NCBI GenBank assembly: GCA_964545315.1
Contig: CAZJGI010000003.1
Coordinates: forward strand, 1-64,000
DNA: 64,000 bases
From: JAAYJR01 sp964545315
GTDB taxonomy: Bacteria; Bacteroidota; Bacteroidia; Bacteroidales; Prolixibacteraceae
Direction: 5' to 3'
A program made the position numbers and the translations under genes. Positions 52,973 through 62,892 of the stretch are shown here, one piece after another (position 1 is the stretch's first letter; every line of letters begins with the position of its first letter). Under the pieces are notes generated by a model. That model was given only the letters and a program-made list of their open reading frames with translations, did not search any database and had not been told where the DNA came from.

Positions 52973-53647
52973 ATGAAACCACATTTGAGCTTTTTAGCTA
53001 TTGCAATAGCTATTGCAATGGTATTTTCCGGATGTAAAGCGTCCAAAACATTGAAAGGTGGAGCTATAGGCTCGGGAGCCGGAGCAGTAATAGGCGGTGC
53101 TATCGGGAGCCGCTCTGATAACACTGCAAAAGGAGCAATTATTGGTGCTGTAGTTGGAGGTACAGCTGGTGCACTGATTGGAAAGTATATGGACAAACAA
53201 GCTGAAGAACTGGACCAGGAGTTGGAAAACGCTACTGTTGAAAGAGTGGGGGAAGGGATTCAGGTAACAATGAATTCAGGAATATTGTTTGAATTTGATT
53301 CTTATGCACTCAAGCAAACTGCACGTGAAGAACTGGCTTCGTTTGCAAAGGTCCTTAACGAATATCCTGATACTAAAATACAGGTCGACGGGCATACAGA
53401 CAGTACCGGTTCTGACAAATACAATCAGAATTTATCTGAACGAAGGGCCAAATCTGTCGGAGATTATTTGCGGTCCCTGGGAGTCCATGCTGATCGGGTT
53501 GCAGAATCAGGTTTTGGAGAGAATATACCGGTAGCTGATAACAGTACTGATGAAGGTCGACAGTTAAATCGCAGGGTGGAAGTTGGTATTGTTGCTAATG
53601 AGCAGCTGAAAGAAGCCGCAGAACAGGGTGAATTGAAAGTAGATTAA
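52973..53647 (+). CDS. OmpA-family outer-membrane lipoprotein with glycine-zipper
   Basis: 224 residues. A lipobox V-F-S-G-C (Cys about residue 19) ends the signal sequence. A Gly-rich segment (about 26-70, GGAIGSGAGAVIGGAIGS then AIIGAVVGGTAGALIGKYMD) is a glycine-zipper, as in YiaD-like proteins. The C-terminal OmpA domain (about 95-215) has GILFEFDSYAL, VDGHTDSTGSDKYNQNLSERRA and NRRVEV for peptidoglycan binding. It therefore tethers the outer membrane to the wall. It is followed 20 bp later by an outer-membrane barrel gene, probably the same transcript. Confidence 0.95.
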   Translation: MKPHLSFLAIAIAIAMVFSGCKASKTLKGGAIGSGAGAVIGGAIGSRSDNTAKGAIIGAVVGGTAGALIGKYMDKQAEELDQELENATVERVGEGIQVTMNSGILFEFDSYALKQTAREELASFAKVLNEYPDTKIQVDGHTDSTGSDKYNQNLSERRAKSVGDYLRSLGVHADRVAESGFGENIPVADNSTDEGRQLNRRVEVGIVANEQLKEAAEQGELKVD

Positions 53648-53667
53648 ATAGATAAAGTTTAAAAATT

Positions 53668-54315
53668 ATGAAAATCAAAATAGTTTTATTTGTTGTAGCC
53701 TGTATGTTGGTACTTTCAGAAACTGCATTTGCACAGGCTAAGGTTAATCTTGGAGCAAAGGCAGGAGTGAATATTTCAAATATAAGTTTTGAAGATGCTG
53801 ATGATAAGAATTTAGTTGCAGGATTTGCAGGAGGACTTTTTGCTAATATGCCTCTGTCTGAAGAATTCTCAGTTCAACCTGAACTTCTTTTTTCACAAAA
53901 AGGAACGAAGTATAGTCTTGAAAGTAATCTTCTGGACACAGAAGTTACTCTTAAACTTAATTACATTGAGGTTCCTGTTAATTTAGTTTATAATCTTGCA
54001 AGGGACTTCGATTTTCAGTTGGGTCCCTACATCGGTTTTCTTGCAGGTACTAAAGCTGATGGGAAAATAACTATTGGAAATAACACCTATGAAGCCAGTG
54101 ATGAGATTGATATTGACAAATTTAATAAAGTTGATTTTGGATTACAGGGAGGGCTGAGGTTTTTCCTTAATCCAGTATATCTTGGATTCACTTATAAATA
54201 TGGTTTGTCTCAAGTTGCAAAGGAAGGCGAGTATACTCATGATATCCTTGGGAAAGGGGGAAATCGCACTATACAATTATATGCAGGAATACCATTTAGT
54301 ATATTTGCTAAATGA
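53668..54315 (+). CDS. outer-membrane beta-barrel protein (porin-like, OMP_b-brl_2 type)
   Basis: The 215-residue product has a signal peptide (about 1-22, AFAQ), then strands of alternating polar and hydrophobic residues. These include VNLGAKAGVNISNISFED, SVQPELLFSQKGTKY, YIEVPVNLVYNLAR and a late VYLGFTYKYGLS, the pattern of the eight-stranded outer_membrane beta-barrel_2 family common in Bacteroidota. The C-terminus is IFAK, so the last strand has an aromatic near its end. It lies just after the OmpA lipoprotein gene and before a strong terminator, so a two-gene envelope operon is likely. Function unknown. Confidence 0.93.
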   Translation: MKIKIVLFVVACMLVLSETAFAQAKVNLGAKAGVNISNISFEDADDKNLVAGFAGGLFANMPLSEEFSVQPELLFSQKGTKYSLESNLLDTEVTLKLNYIEVPVNLVYNLARDFDFQLGPYIGFLAGTKADGKITIGNNTYEASDEIDIDKFNKVDFGLQGGLRFFLNPVYLGFTYKYGLSQVAKEGEYTHDILGKGGNRTIQLYAGIPFSIFAK

Positions 54316-54332
54316 TCTTTTAATGCCAATAC

Positions 54333-54379
54333 AGTAAAAAGGAGACAGGGTAAGTGCCCTGGCTCCTTTTTACTTTTTC
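54333..54379. terminator. terminator after the outer-membrane barrel gene
   Basis: AGTAAAAAGGAG (54333-54344) and CTCCTTTTTACT (54363-54374) form a 12-bp stem, extended by AGGG/CCCT past one 2-nt mismatch, with T-rich sequence after it on the plus strand and, by symmetry, on the minus strand. Confidence 0.85.
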
Positions 54380-54478
54380 TTACCCGGCATAAAGAGTAGT
54401 TACCTAATAACTATTTTTAGATGAAGCTCTTTAATTTATTATGTAAAGTGCTTTGCAGTTATTATCCGCGTTTATAAA

Positions 54479-54847
54479 TCAGACTAGTTTTCTGCCAAAG
54501 GGTGTTATTGCTAATGACATCATTTTAAAGTGTTGTTTTGCCCAGGGTATTCCTATTATGGTGATACCCAGCAACAATCCAAACAGAAGGTGGGTCAGTG
54601 CAATCCAGATTCCTCCGATTATCAGCCATAAAATATTCATTATTGTAGAAAGGCAACCTGGAGCATAATCCATATAAGTAATTTTTTGGTTGAATGGCCA
54701 TAAGGCAAAAAAACCAAGTTTGAATGACTGGATTCCAAAAGGAATTCCAATGATGGTTGCACACAATGCCACTCCTGCTAAAATATATTCAACGAAGATT
54801 GCAAAACCACCAAAAACGAGCCAGATAATGTTTCCCAGGATTTTCAT
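54479..54847 (-). CDS. YccF-domain inner-membrane protein
   Basis: 122 residues made of two tandem YccF units (about 1-55 and 60-115). Each unit has a hydrophobic helix and a cytoplasmic-type I-x-G-I-P-F/W motif: CATIIGIPFGIQSFKLG and LGITIIGIPWAKQHFK. Three to four membrane helices are expected. The family is widespread but of unknown function. It lies 17 bp downstream of the FAD/Fe-S dehydrogenase on the same strand and may be co-transcribed, with no functional link obvious. Confidence 0.94.
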   Translation of the reverse strand: MKILGNIIWLVFGGFAIFVEYILAGVALCATIIGIPFGIQSFKLGFFALWPFNQKITYMDYAPGCLSTIMNILWLIIGGIWIALTHLLFGLLLGITIIGIPWAKQHFKMMSLAITPFGRKLV

Positions 54848-54864
54848 GAGTTTTGTATTTTAAT

Positions 54865-57780
54865 TTATATTAATGCCCCATATAGAACCTCTATTGGATG
54901 AAAGGCTGTTCTGCCAGTACCATCCTTTATCTGATGCCGGCAGGAAGTGCCGGGAGCAGATATTACAGTATCCTCAGAAGCCTTTCTAACGGCTGGGAAT
55001 AAAACCATTTCACCAATTTTCATTGAAAGATCATGGTGTTCTTTTTCATAGCCAAAAGAGCCGGCCATACCACAGCAGCCTGAAGGTATCTCGGTTACGG
55101 AGTAATTAACAGGTATTGAGAGCATCCTTTTTGTAGGCTTAGTACTGGCAACAGATTTTTGCTGACAATGTCCATGAAGTAAAATCTCCTTGTGCCTGGT
55201 AGTGAACTGAGCAGCTGAGATGTTTCCTTTCTCCAATTCTGCAGTTATGAATTCTTCAAATAATAAAGCATTTTTACCTAAGTTAATTGCATCCTGCTTA
55301 AGCCCCGGTTCCACAAGCTCGGGGTATTCATCCCTGAAGGCCAGTATTGCAGACGGTTCTATTCCAATTAAAGGTGTTTCAGCAGATATGATATCTTTAA
55401 GATTTTTTACATTTTTTGATGCAATCTTTTTTGAAGTACGAACCAGCCCTTTTGAAAGAAAGGTGCGGGCACTTACATTATGAACAGGAATTTTAACTTC
55501 ATAACCAAGCTTTGTTAGCAATAGAATTGCCTTAATGCCAATATCGCTTTCATTATAATTTGTAAATTCATCGTTAAATAAAAATACTTTTCCTTTGGGT
55601 TGTTCAACAGTAAAAGGAAGCCCTTTGCCTGTCCATCTCTTTAAAGTTATTTTTGAAAGTTCAGGTACATCTCTTTTGGTTGAGAATCCGATCATGGATT
55701 TCAATAATGAGGTATTCATAATAAAATTTGAGACAGGCCTGAAAGGAACAGCTAGCTTATAAAGATAAGGAAGGTAGGCAACAAGTCTTGACCTTATCGG
55801 TATACCATGGATATCATAGTAATGTTGCAGAAATTCAGCTTTCAGTTTGGCCATATCAACATTTGCGGGGCACTCACCTTTGCATGCTTTACATGATATG
55901 CACAGGTCAAGTATGTCATATACCTCATTCTGGTCAAAAATATTCTGTTTTTTGTTGGAGTAAAAAAATTCACGCAGTACATTAGCCCTTCCGCGGGTGG
56001 ATTTATCTTCATCCCTGGTAGCCATAAAGGTCGGGCACATTGTTCCCCCTATAATCTCGCTTTTTCGGCAGTCGGCTGTACCATTGCATTTTTCAATGCT
56101 TCTGATATAACCTAAGTTATTTGAAAAATCAAAAAAAGTAGAAGGTTCAGGAATAGACTGTCCAGGTGTTACTCTAAGATTTTCGGTAATAGGGGGTGTA
56201 TCCACAATTTTTCGCGGATTTAGTATATTATCCGGATCCCATGTTCTTTTTATGGTTATCAGTAGGTTATAGTTGTGTTCGCCAAGCATGAAGGGTATGA
56301 ATTTACCTCTGACGCGCCCGTCGCCATGCTCCCCACTCATAGAGCCTTTATATTTTTTTACCAGGATTGCAACTTCATTCATCAACTTATCAAAAAGTTT
56401 TACATCCGCAGGATCTTTGAAGTTGATAAGCGCACGAAAATGGATTTCTCCCGTAGCGATGTGCCCATAATATACACTTGACAATCCTATTCTCTCCAGA
56501 ACTTTCTTGAGATCTGCAATATAATCCGGTATATATTCCGGGGCAACGGCTGTATCTTCAATGCCGGGAACTCCTTTTCTGTCGCCGGGAATATTAGCAA
56601 GTAATCCTAATCCTGCAGTACGCACTGCCCAAACTCTTTTAATTTTGTCTTCTCCCGTAACTAGGGGAAAATGATAACCCAGACCGGCAGTACGAAGATC
56701 CTTTTCTAAAGCATCAGCTTTTATCCTTAATTCTTGTTCGGTTTCGCATGCAAATTCTGTCATTAGAATTGCTCCCGGATCACCTTTGATAAAAAAGCGG
56801 TTTTTACCCTGTTCAATATTCTCTTTAGTACAGTTAAGTATAGTATCATCCATTAACTCAACAGCTTGTGGATTATGTTTTAAGGCAATAAGATTTGCCG
56901 TTAATGAATCTTCCAGAGTGTTGAAGTGAGCACACAGTAATCCTTTAAAGGGGGGTGGGAGAGGTATCAGGTTAAGCTTTATACGATATGCAAAAACTAG
57001 TGTGCCTTCTGAACCTGCAAGTAGTTTACAGAAATTAAAAGCAGGGCCTCCCTCTGTAAAAATTTCCGAATTCAATAATTCATCAACAGCATAACCCATA
57101 TTTCTCCGGGTAAGCTTTGGATCAGGGAATTTTTCTCTTATCTCTTTTTGGTTTACAGGATTTGAAAGTATTTCAAAAATATTTTGATAAAGGGATTTTT
57201 CCAGGCAATCGGATTTGTCTTTTAATTTCTTGTTGAAATCCTCTTTGGACAGAGATTTGAAGCTAGCTTCAGAACCATCAGATAATACAGCATCTACCTC
57301 AAGAATATGTTCTCTTACACTTCCATATACCAATGAATGAAGTCCACAAGAGTTATTACCAAGCATTCCTCCAATAACACAGCGGTTGGCTGTCGATGTT
57401 TCAGGTCCAAATTGCAGGCCGTATTTTGCTAAATATTGGTTTAACTCAGCTAACACAACTCCCGGTTCCACTACTACATATTTTTCATCTTGGTTGAATT
57501 CCAATATCTTATCCATATATTTGGAAATATCGGCAACAATGCCATTGCCTACCACCTGGCCTGCCAGCGATGTGCCTCCGCCTCTTGGTATTACCGATGT
57601 TCCGTTGTTACGTGCAAATGCTATTATTTTTTTTATGTCTTCTTTGTTTTTTGGGCGGGTTACGGCTAAAGGTAATTCTTTATATTGAGAGGCATCAGTT
57701 GAATATAGAATCCTCTGTACGTTGTCCGTTAAAACATCACCTTCGAGTTGTGATTTTAAACTTGAGAAATCCACGTGCAT
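54865..57780 (-). CDS. FAD-binding and Fe-S-binding dehydrogenase (D-2-hydroxyacid type)
   Basis: The 971-residue product is a GlcD/GlcF-type fusion. The N-terminal FAD-binding VAO domain (about 30-480) has VIPRGGGTSLAGQ and the MSGEHGDGRVRG flavin-contact segment. A 4Fe-4S ferredoxin-like part follows, with CISCKACKGECPANVDMAKLK (about 640-660). Two CCG-type cysteine domains end the chain: GHCQQKS and SGCCGMAGSFGYE (about 880-935). The layout is that of YdiJ-like enzymes, which oxidise D-lactate, D-2-hydroxyglutarate or related acids and feed electrons to the quinone pool. Which substrate is used cannot be told. Confidence 0.94.
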   Translation of the reverse strand: MHVDFSSLKSQLEGDVLTDNVQRILYSTDASQYKELPLAVTRPKNKEDIKKIIAFARNNGTSVIPRGGGTSLAGQVVGNGIVADISKYMDKILEFNQDEKYVVVEPGVVLAELNQYLAKYGLQFGPETSTANRCVIGGMLGNNSCGLHSLVYGSVREHILEVDAVLSDGSEASFKSLSKEDFNKKLKDKSDCLEKSLYQNIFEILSNPVNQKEIREKFPDPKLTRRNMGYAVDELLNSEIFTEGGPAFNFCKLLAGSEGTLVFAYRIKLNLIPLPPPFKGLLCAHFNTLEDSLTANLIALKHNPQAVELMDDTILNCTKENIEQGKNRFFIKGDPGAILMTEFACETEQELRIKADALEKDLRTAGLGYHFPLVTGEDKIKRVWAVRTAGLGLLANIPGDRKGVPGIEDTAVAPEYIPDYIADLKKVLERIGLSSVYYGHIATGEIHFRALINFKDPADVKLFDKLMNEVAILVKKYKGSMSGEHGDGRVRGKFIPFMLGEHNYNLLITIKRTWDPDNILNPRKIVDTPPITENLRVTPGQSIPEPSTFFDFSNNLGYIRSIEKCNGTADCRKSEIIGGTMCPTFMATRDEDKSTRGRANVLREFFYSNKKQNIFDQNEVYDILDLCISCKACKGECPANVDMAKLKAEFLQHYYDIHGIPIRSRLVAYLPYLYKLAVPFRPVSNFIMNTSLLKSMIGFSTKRDVPELSKITLKRWTGKGLPFTVEQPKGKVFLFNDEFTNYNESDIGIKAILLLTKLGYEVKIPVHNVSARTFLSKGLVRTSKKIASKNVKNLKDIISAETPLIGIEPSAILAFRDEYPELVEPGLKQDAINLGKNALLFEEFITAELEKGNISAAQFTTRHKEILLHGHCQQKSVASTKPTKRMLSIPVNYSVTEIPSGCCGMAGSFGYEKEHHDLSMKIGEMVLFPAVRKASEDTVISAPGTSCRHQIKDGTGRTAFHPIEVLYGALI

Positions 57781-57843
57781 ATTTATATATTTTGAAAAAT
57801 AAGAGTAATTATTTCTGTTTTGTTTAGTTACTTCTTTATAAAT

Positions 57844-60800
57844 TCATTCAATTTCATAAACTACAAAGTAATAACCTTCTGTAACTCCTTCGGGACGAAA
57901 AGGTTCCAGTTGACTGACTGTTCTTCCTCCTTTTAGAGTCACATTATTATATTTTTTTATAGTGATTTCTTTTTTATCAGAGTTAAGGATTTTCACTGTT
58001 ACATCTACAGTCTGTTCTTTGTTCCAGTTAATTACAACGGGTTCAATCTTATCGTCAGGTCCCAAAACAACATCCACATTATAAGATCCTGCAACTGTTT
58101 TTTGAAAAATCATTTTATTGACATGCCATGCAAGTTTTGCTACCCCTGTAAAGTCTATTAAAGGTTTTTTATATGTAACAGAATTAGCGCCACCATGGAG
58201 GCAGCACCAGCTGAAGCCGTCATAATCAAGGAATCGCATTTTTTTCATAGCTTCCCATGCGCCAAAGGCTTGCCATGCCTGACTTTCCCTCCATTCTTCA
58301 AAAGTCAGGCGCCTGCCTGTGCTCCCTTCATCATAGCCCCATTCATAAGAGTGCAGATGGTACCATGGTTTTCCTTTTACAAGATCCCAATTAGGCTGGG
58401 CAATGGATTCCTGATGTTCAAAGTTGAAGTAAGCCCGCTCTTTACTGTTCAGAAAAGATTTTCGATAGTCTCCCGGATAATTACGTAGTGTTGACCATTC
58501 ATTACCGTAACCTGTTGGTGAATCCTGGTTGCCACGTGTCACATTTCTTGCAGTCCATGCAGGTGAAGGTTGTATTGCATTGCCTTTATAGTCCACTGTT
58601 CCCTCATCATTGCCATAGTGTAAATGAGCTATATGAGAATTAAAAGAAATAATTCTGCTGGGATCAACCGGATATATAGTATTGTATGACTGTTCACAAA
58701 AAATATTGGATTCCGAAACAGGCCTGCCCTTGAAACTTTGTGTATGATTTGCAATTTCCCACATGACAATACTGGGGTGGTTAATCACCTGTTTCATATA
58801 TTCAGGATAGTTTTCAAAATCCACATCCCCCCATCCTCTGCCCGTGCGTATCCATGCTGTCGGGCACCAGAGCAACATTATTCCCAGTTGATCGGCATAT
58901 TGAGCATAACGGGGATCGTTAATGCCCCTTGCCGGGAATTCCCAATTATGAACATGCACACGTAGCAGGTTCCCATTCATTTTTTTTATCTGAAGTATCT
59001 CTTTTGCGATCCAGTAATCCGGAGGACAACGGCTTTCACGAATCATATTCTCAACAGGGCTCCTGTAACCCATGATTTGCGCTCCGTTTAACATTGATAT
59101 TGCCCCGTTTAACCTGAATGACCCTCCAATCTGGTCAACTGTCCTGATTCCGGTCGTGGTAACGTAATCGTCAATTATATTTCCATCAATGTCTTTAAGA
59201 AGGCAATGAACTTTATATAATACTGGATCATCAGGGGTCCATAGTTCCGGATTTTCAACTATAACTGGCAACTCCAATTCCGTTATATTATGAGGAAGTT
59301 CAATTTTAATTGAATTTTTAGCTGCAACAATATTTGATTCTTCCGGAAACCATCTGTATATTTTGACTTCCAGTTCACCCCGGAATGCCAGCCAGTGTTT
59401 ATTTTCTATTTGTATTTTTGCAAGTTGCCCGGCTCTGTTATTATCAATACTTTTTGTGTAAATAAAGACATCATCAATACTTGTATAATTTAATAAGTCA
59501 AGTGACATTTTACCCGCAAACCAGCCTATATTAAAATCGAGAGATGAATGGGGCATAATTTCACCTTCCTGGTTTGTCAGGTAAAAGTGATTTACTTTTA
59601 CAGCAATCAGGTTTTCAGAATTTTTTTTCAGGAAGTTTGTCAGGTTTAATTTTTGAGGGGCACGGTCAGTAATCACTGCTGCTACTTTCCCATTAATCCA
59701 TACTTCACCTCCCGGATCAAGGGTCTCTATATTGAGGTAAGCTTTATCAAAGTCTCCGGTTTTTATTATTTTACGTAATAAAAGGTCTTCTCCTGCATAA
59801 CGTTCGCTTCCATGTACAATGGGAAGAACTCCTTTTTGCCAAAGGCTGTCGTTATAGGTAGATGTAGTCCACCCTTCACATGATGGCTCACTTTCGAAAT
59901 TTTCATCCAGGAAGGTTTCAACGGTGTATGGATAAGATTCACGCCCGGTGAGATGGTATCCTACTCCCCATAAGTTATCTATTTGCACTCCCGGCGAGGC
60001 ATTAACAGCCAGACGATTTATTTTTGCCAGACTAGCGAAATTCTGGGCATAACCTATTCCTTCAGTAACCATTCTTTGAAGAGGGACATAATCAGCAACC
60101 AGTTCATCATTTATATAAAGGTTAAAACGCAAAAGGTCTTTTCCTCGTTTGAAGGCGGCCAGATCGAATTCAATTTTGAAATTATACCATTTATCAGGTT
60201 CATAATTAAATAATTCTACAAATTTATTATTTGCTGTAGTATAATAAAACTTGCCATTTTCATTGAAACCGGTTTCAGTGCCGGGAATCTTTTCCATTTC
60301 GGAGAAAATAAAGGATGCCTTTGAATCATTATCAGGTACCTTAACTCTCCAGGTAAAAGAGAACCGCCAGCTTTGTCCAGGGAACCGCCAGACAAAATGG
60401 CTTTTAGCCCCACTGGAAATTAATACGCCATTTTCGACTGTAATAGTGGAGTTTGTCTCATATTTATCGAGTTTTTCATTTAGAGTTACAAAAGTTTCTT
60501 CATTGTATCCAACCCATTTCCATTCGTCAAGAAGTATTCTTTTTCGTATTTGGGGATTGGGCTGGGGTTTAACAGAGGCAGCCGTTTCAGAAGCTTCTTT
60601 GTCAGAGACAACTTCATAATCAAACTCAGGTGAATTAAAAAAGTCACTTGCAAAGGCGGCATAAGTTTTTAAAAATTCTACCCTTTTTTCTGTGTCAAAA
60701 ACAGAAGTTGGGCCTTTGAAATCAGTTTCTCCATCAGCTTTAGGATCGTTTGAAAAATAACGGAGTTCAAATGACCTGTATTGTTGGGCATCAACAGTTA

Positions 60801-60849
60801 TCAGACAAAATGTTGCAATTATGATGCATATTGTTCTTTTAATTAACAT
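57844..60849 (-). CDS. secreted glycoside hydrolase family 2-like protein, atypical active site
   Basis: The 1001-residue product has a signal peptide (about 1-20, VDAQ). A galactose-binding-like sandwich region (about 120-300) is followed by GH2-type sugar-binding and immunoglobulin-like domains (about 300-590) and a TIM barrel (about 600-900), with DYVTTTGIRTVDQIGGSF-type entry, HPSIVMWEI near residue 692 and NFEHQES. At the barrel position where GH2 enzymes have Asn-Glu (acid/base), this protein reads Asn701-His702; Glu811 in FEHQE may be the nucleophile. So activity may be altered or lost. It heads the minus strand beside a DoxX-fusion gene on the same strand. Confidence 0.88.
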   Translation of the reverse strand: MLIKRTICIIIATFCLITVDAQQYRSFELRYFSNDPKADGETDFKGPTSVFDTEKRVEFLKTYAAFASDFFNSPEFDYEVVSDKEASETAASVKPQPNPQIRKRILLDEWKWVGYNEETFVTLNEKLDKYETNSTITVENGVLISSGAKSHFVWRFPGQSWRFSFTWRVKVPDNDSKASFIFSEMEKIPGTETGFNENGKFYYTTANNKFVELFNYEPDKWYNFKIEFDLAAFKRGKDLLRFNLYINDELVADYVPLQRMVTEGIGYAQNFASLAKINRLAVNASPGVQIDNLWGVGYHLTGRESYPYTVETFLDENFESEPSCEGWTTSTYNDSLWQKGVLPIVHGSERYAGEDLLLRKIIKTGDFDKAYLNIETLDPGGEVWINGKVAAVITDRAPQKLNLTNFLKKNSENLIAVKVNHFYLTNQEGEIMPHSSLDFNIGWFAGKMSLDLLNYTSIDDVFIYTKSIDNNRAGQLAKIQIENKHWLAFRGELEVKIYRWFPEESNIVAAKNSIKIELPHNITELELPVIVENPELWTPDDPVLYKVHCLLKDIDGNIIDDYVTTTGIRTVDQIGGSFRLNGAISMLNGAQIMGYRSPVENMIRESRCPPDYWIAKEILQIKKMNGNLLRVHVHNWEFPARGINDPRYAQYADQLGIMLLWCPTAWIRTGRGWGDVDFENYPEYMKQVINHPSIVMWEIANHTQSFKGRPVSESNIFCEQSYNTIYPVDPSRIISFNSHIAHLHYGNDEGTVDYKGNAIQPSPAWTARNVTRGNQDSPTGYGNEWSTLRNYPGDYRKSFLNSKERAYFNFEHQESIAQPNWDLVKGKPWYHLHSYEWGYDEGSTGRRLTFEEWRESQAWQAFGAWEAMKKMRFLDYDGFSWCCLHGGANSVTYKKPLIDFTGVAKLAWHVNKMIFQKTVAGSYNVDVVLGPDDKIEPVVINWNKEQTVDVTVKILNSDKKEITIKKYNNVTLKGGRTVSQLEPFRPEGVTEGYYFVVYEIE

Positions 60850-61083
60850 TTTATTATTTTAAAATGAAAGCTGTATTCAAGAATAAGATTGCAAAAATAA
60901 AATATTTAATTTTTAAAGGGCATTGTTTACCTGGAAGTTGTTAAGATTTCAGATATTAAAGCTGTTCAGATACTTATTTATATTTAGTTTTATTTCGGTT
61001 ATAATTGAATGATAAATATGATATAAAATATTATAGACTGATAACCGGGAATTTTTGGAAGAATAAAAATCAGGTAATTCCGG

Positions 61084-62616
61084 TTAAGCCAGCCACCGTC
61101 TTTCTCTTTGGGCCAGTAAGTTAGAGTTTAAAACATCGACAACAAGGTTGGAATCTTCCACTATCTGAAAATCATACATTCCGACGCAGATAAAATCAGC
61201 TCCATTTTGGAAAGAATATCCAAAAGCATCTTTGGGGTGTATTGCACCTGCTGCAAGAACTTTAAAAGCTATCCATGGTTCATCAAGCCCATTCATGAAG
61301 TCGATAGTTTCCCGGGGTTTAAAGCAAAAAATATTGTCCTTATAATCACTGTCAACAGTAGTTTTTCTTTCAAGATCAACCTGTGCTGACCAATAATTAT
61401 GATGATGAAGGGTTTTCACCCAGAAATCGGGTTTTATTCCCATTTCAACACAACCTTTTATTGTTTCTAGCAGGTGCCCTCCTATGCCGGCCGGTTTTCC
61501 GTAACTGCGTATTAGTTCAAGGGCTTTTACTATTTCGTCGAATTTACCCTGCTGCACCAGTCTGTCAGTCATTCCTCCATGACAATACATTGCGGCAGCT
61601 CCCCCTTCTTCCGATAGCCTTACACCACCAAGTAGCCCGTCTTTTCCACCGCCTCCGCAATCAGAGATAAACTGAATTTTTCCTCCTGTCTCATGCCAGT
61701 ATTTATTAACTATCCGGGCTAGTGACGATGTTGTCAGAATAGTATTTATTCCGCATTTCTCAGCAAGCTGCATTGTCATCATCACCCTTTCATCAGTATG
61801 ATAAGCTTTGACCAGCTTTGAAGCATAAATAAGGTCTCTCGAATGTGCCCAGCCTCCGATAAGGTTTCCACCCATAATAAGGCGGCTGAATTCAAGGTTG
61901 CCTATCTTTCCTTTAGGCACCTGCCCTTTGAGGTCATTTAATGAAGCAAAGTTAAATGTTTTTAAAGTGGCTTCAGAAGTGGCATCCGGTTTACCGGAAA
62001 GGAATTTTTCTTCAAAGCTGTCCCAACGTTTCTTTTTATATAGCGCATACGCGAAAGCACCAAGGAAAGGAACGCTTATCAGGTCGCGCAGAAGTTCCCT
62101 TCGTTCAAGGGATGTTTTTTCCTCCTTTGGAACAGGTATGGGAGCGGTAGCTTTCTCATCTTTCCATCTCTTTATTAACCTGTCAATACCATAGAAATAG
62201 TTTGAAGGTAATACTGTAAAGAGAACCAGGATAAAAAATTCGACCAATGTCTTATTTACCCAGAGATAGCTTCCCTCATTTACCGAGCCAAATGTGTACC
62301 CGGGAATAGGAGGAAAGGCAGTAAAATAAAAAAGTAATAATACTGAACCTGCTATTGATGACCATCGAACAAGAAATCCGGTAATCAGGGAAAGGCCAAT
62401 TAATATCAGACCCCATACATTTAGTAAGTCTACTATTTGTAAAATAGCCGGAGATTCAGCTATTCTGTGGAAAATATCAGAAAATATCCAGGAAGATCCC
62501 ATAAGAAATGTCTTTGCACTCCAGCCGGGTGATATTAATTTTGCTATGCCTTCATAAAGGAAATGCCATCCAACGATGATTCTTAAAGCTGTAAGTAAAT
62601 AGTTTCTGTATTTCAT
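61084..62616 (-). CDS. DoxX membrane domain fused to aldo/keto-reductase-like TIM barrel
   Basis: 510 residues. Four membrane helices form a DoxX/DoxD-like domain (about 1-150, with LRIIVGWHFLYEGIAKL and the conserved LVEFFILVLF). Residues about 168-195 carry a Tat-like stretch (SLERRELLRDLISVPFLGAFAYAL). From about 230 a TIM barrel resembling aldo/keto reductases follows, with FSRLIMGGNLIGGWAH, YCHGGMTDRLVQQ and a GIGGHLLETIKGC strand. The Tat-like segment before the barrel suggests the reductase-like part is outside the cytoplasm. The fusion looks like an electron-transfer membrane protein with an exported sugar-type oxidoreductase. It sits upstream of the GH2-like gene on the same strand. 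Confidence 0.86.
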   Translation of the reverse strand: MKYRNYLLTALRIIVGWHFLYEGIAKLISPGWSAKTFLMGSSWIFSDIFHRIAESPAILQIVDLLNVWGLILIGLSLITGFLVRWSSIAGSVLLLFYFTAFPPIPGYTFGSVNEGSYLWVNKTLVEFFILVLFTVLPSNYFYGIDRLIKRWKDEKATAPIPVPKEEKTSLERRELLRDLISVPFLGAFAYALYKKKRWDSFEEKFLSGKPDATSEATLKTFNFASLNDLKGQVPKGKIGNLEFSRLIMGGNLIGGWAHSRDLIYASKLVKAYHTDERVMMTMQLAEKCGINTILTTSSLARIVNKYWHETGGKIQFISDCGGGGKDGLLGGVRLSEEGGAAAMYCHGGMTDRLVQQGKFDEIVKALELIRSYGKPAGIGGHLLETIKGCVEMGIKPDFWVKTLHHHNYWSAQVDLERKTTVDSDYKDNIFCFKPRETIDFMNGLDEPWIAFKVLAAGAIHPKDAFGYSFQNGADFICVGMYDFQIVEDSNLVVDVLNSNLLAQRERRWLA

Positions 62617-62892
62617 GTTTGTATAATACTTTTAATAAAAATAATCTTTAGAAAACAATATTAATCAATCTTTGAATATAATATATCCCTGCCTTTAATA
62701 AATATTGATTAGTGCTTTGTTTTTTACTTGTTTCACTTAAATTTGTTTTTCTTTTGATATAAATTAAGGCAGGTAAGTGGCACTCTGGTGGGACAACCTG
62801 TGACCGGGAAAAGTATATGAATACTTAATATATTGTAAATGAACATATAACTAAATTATTTTAAAAAAATATAAACACTAAAAATATTCACT

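Noticed and set aside
53000..53024. Direct repeat AGCTATTGCAAT x2
   Set aside because: It encodes the Ala-Ile-rich hydrophobic core of the lipoprotein signal sequence; coding low complexity explains it.
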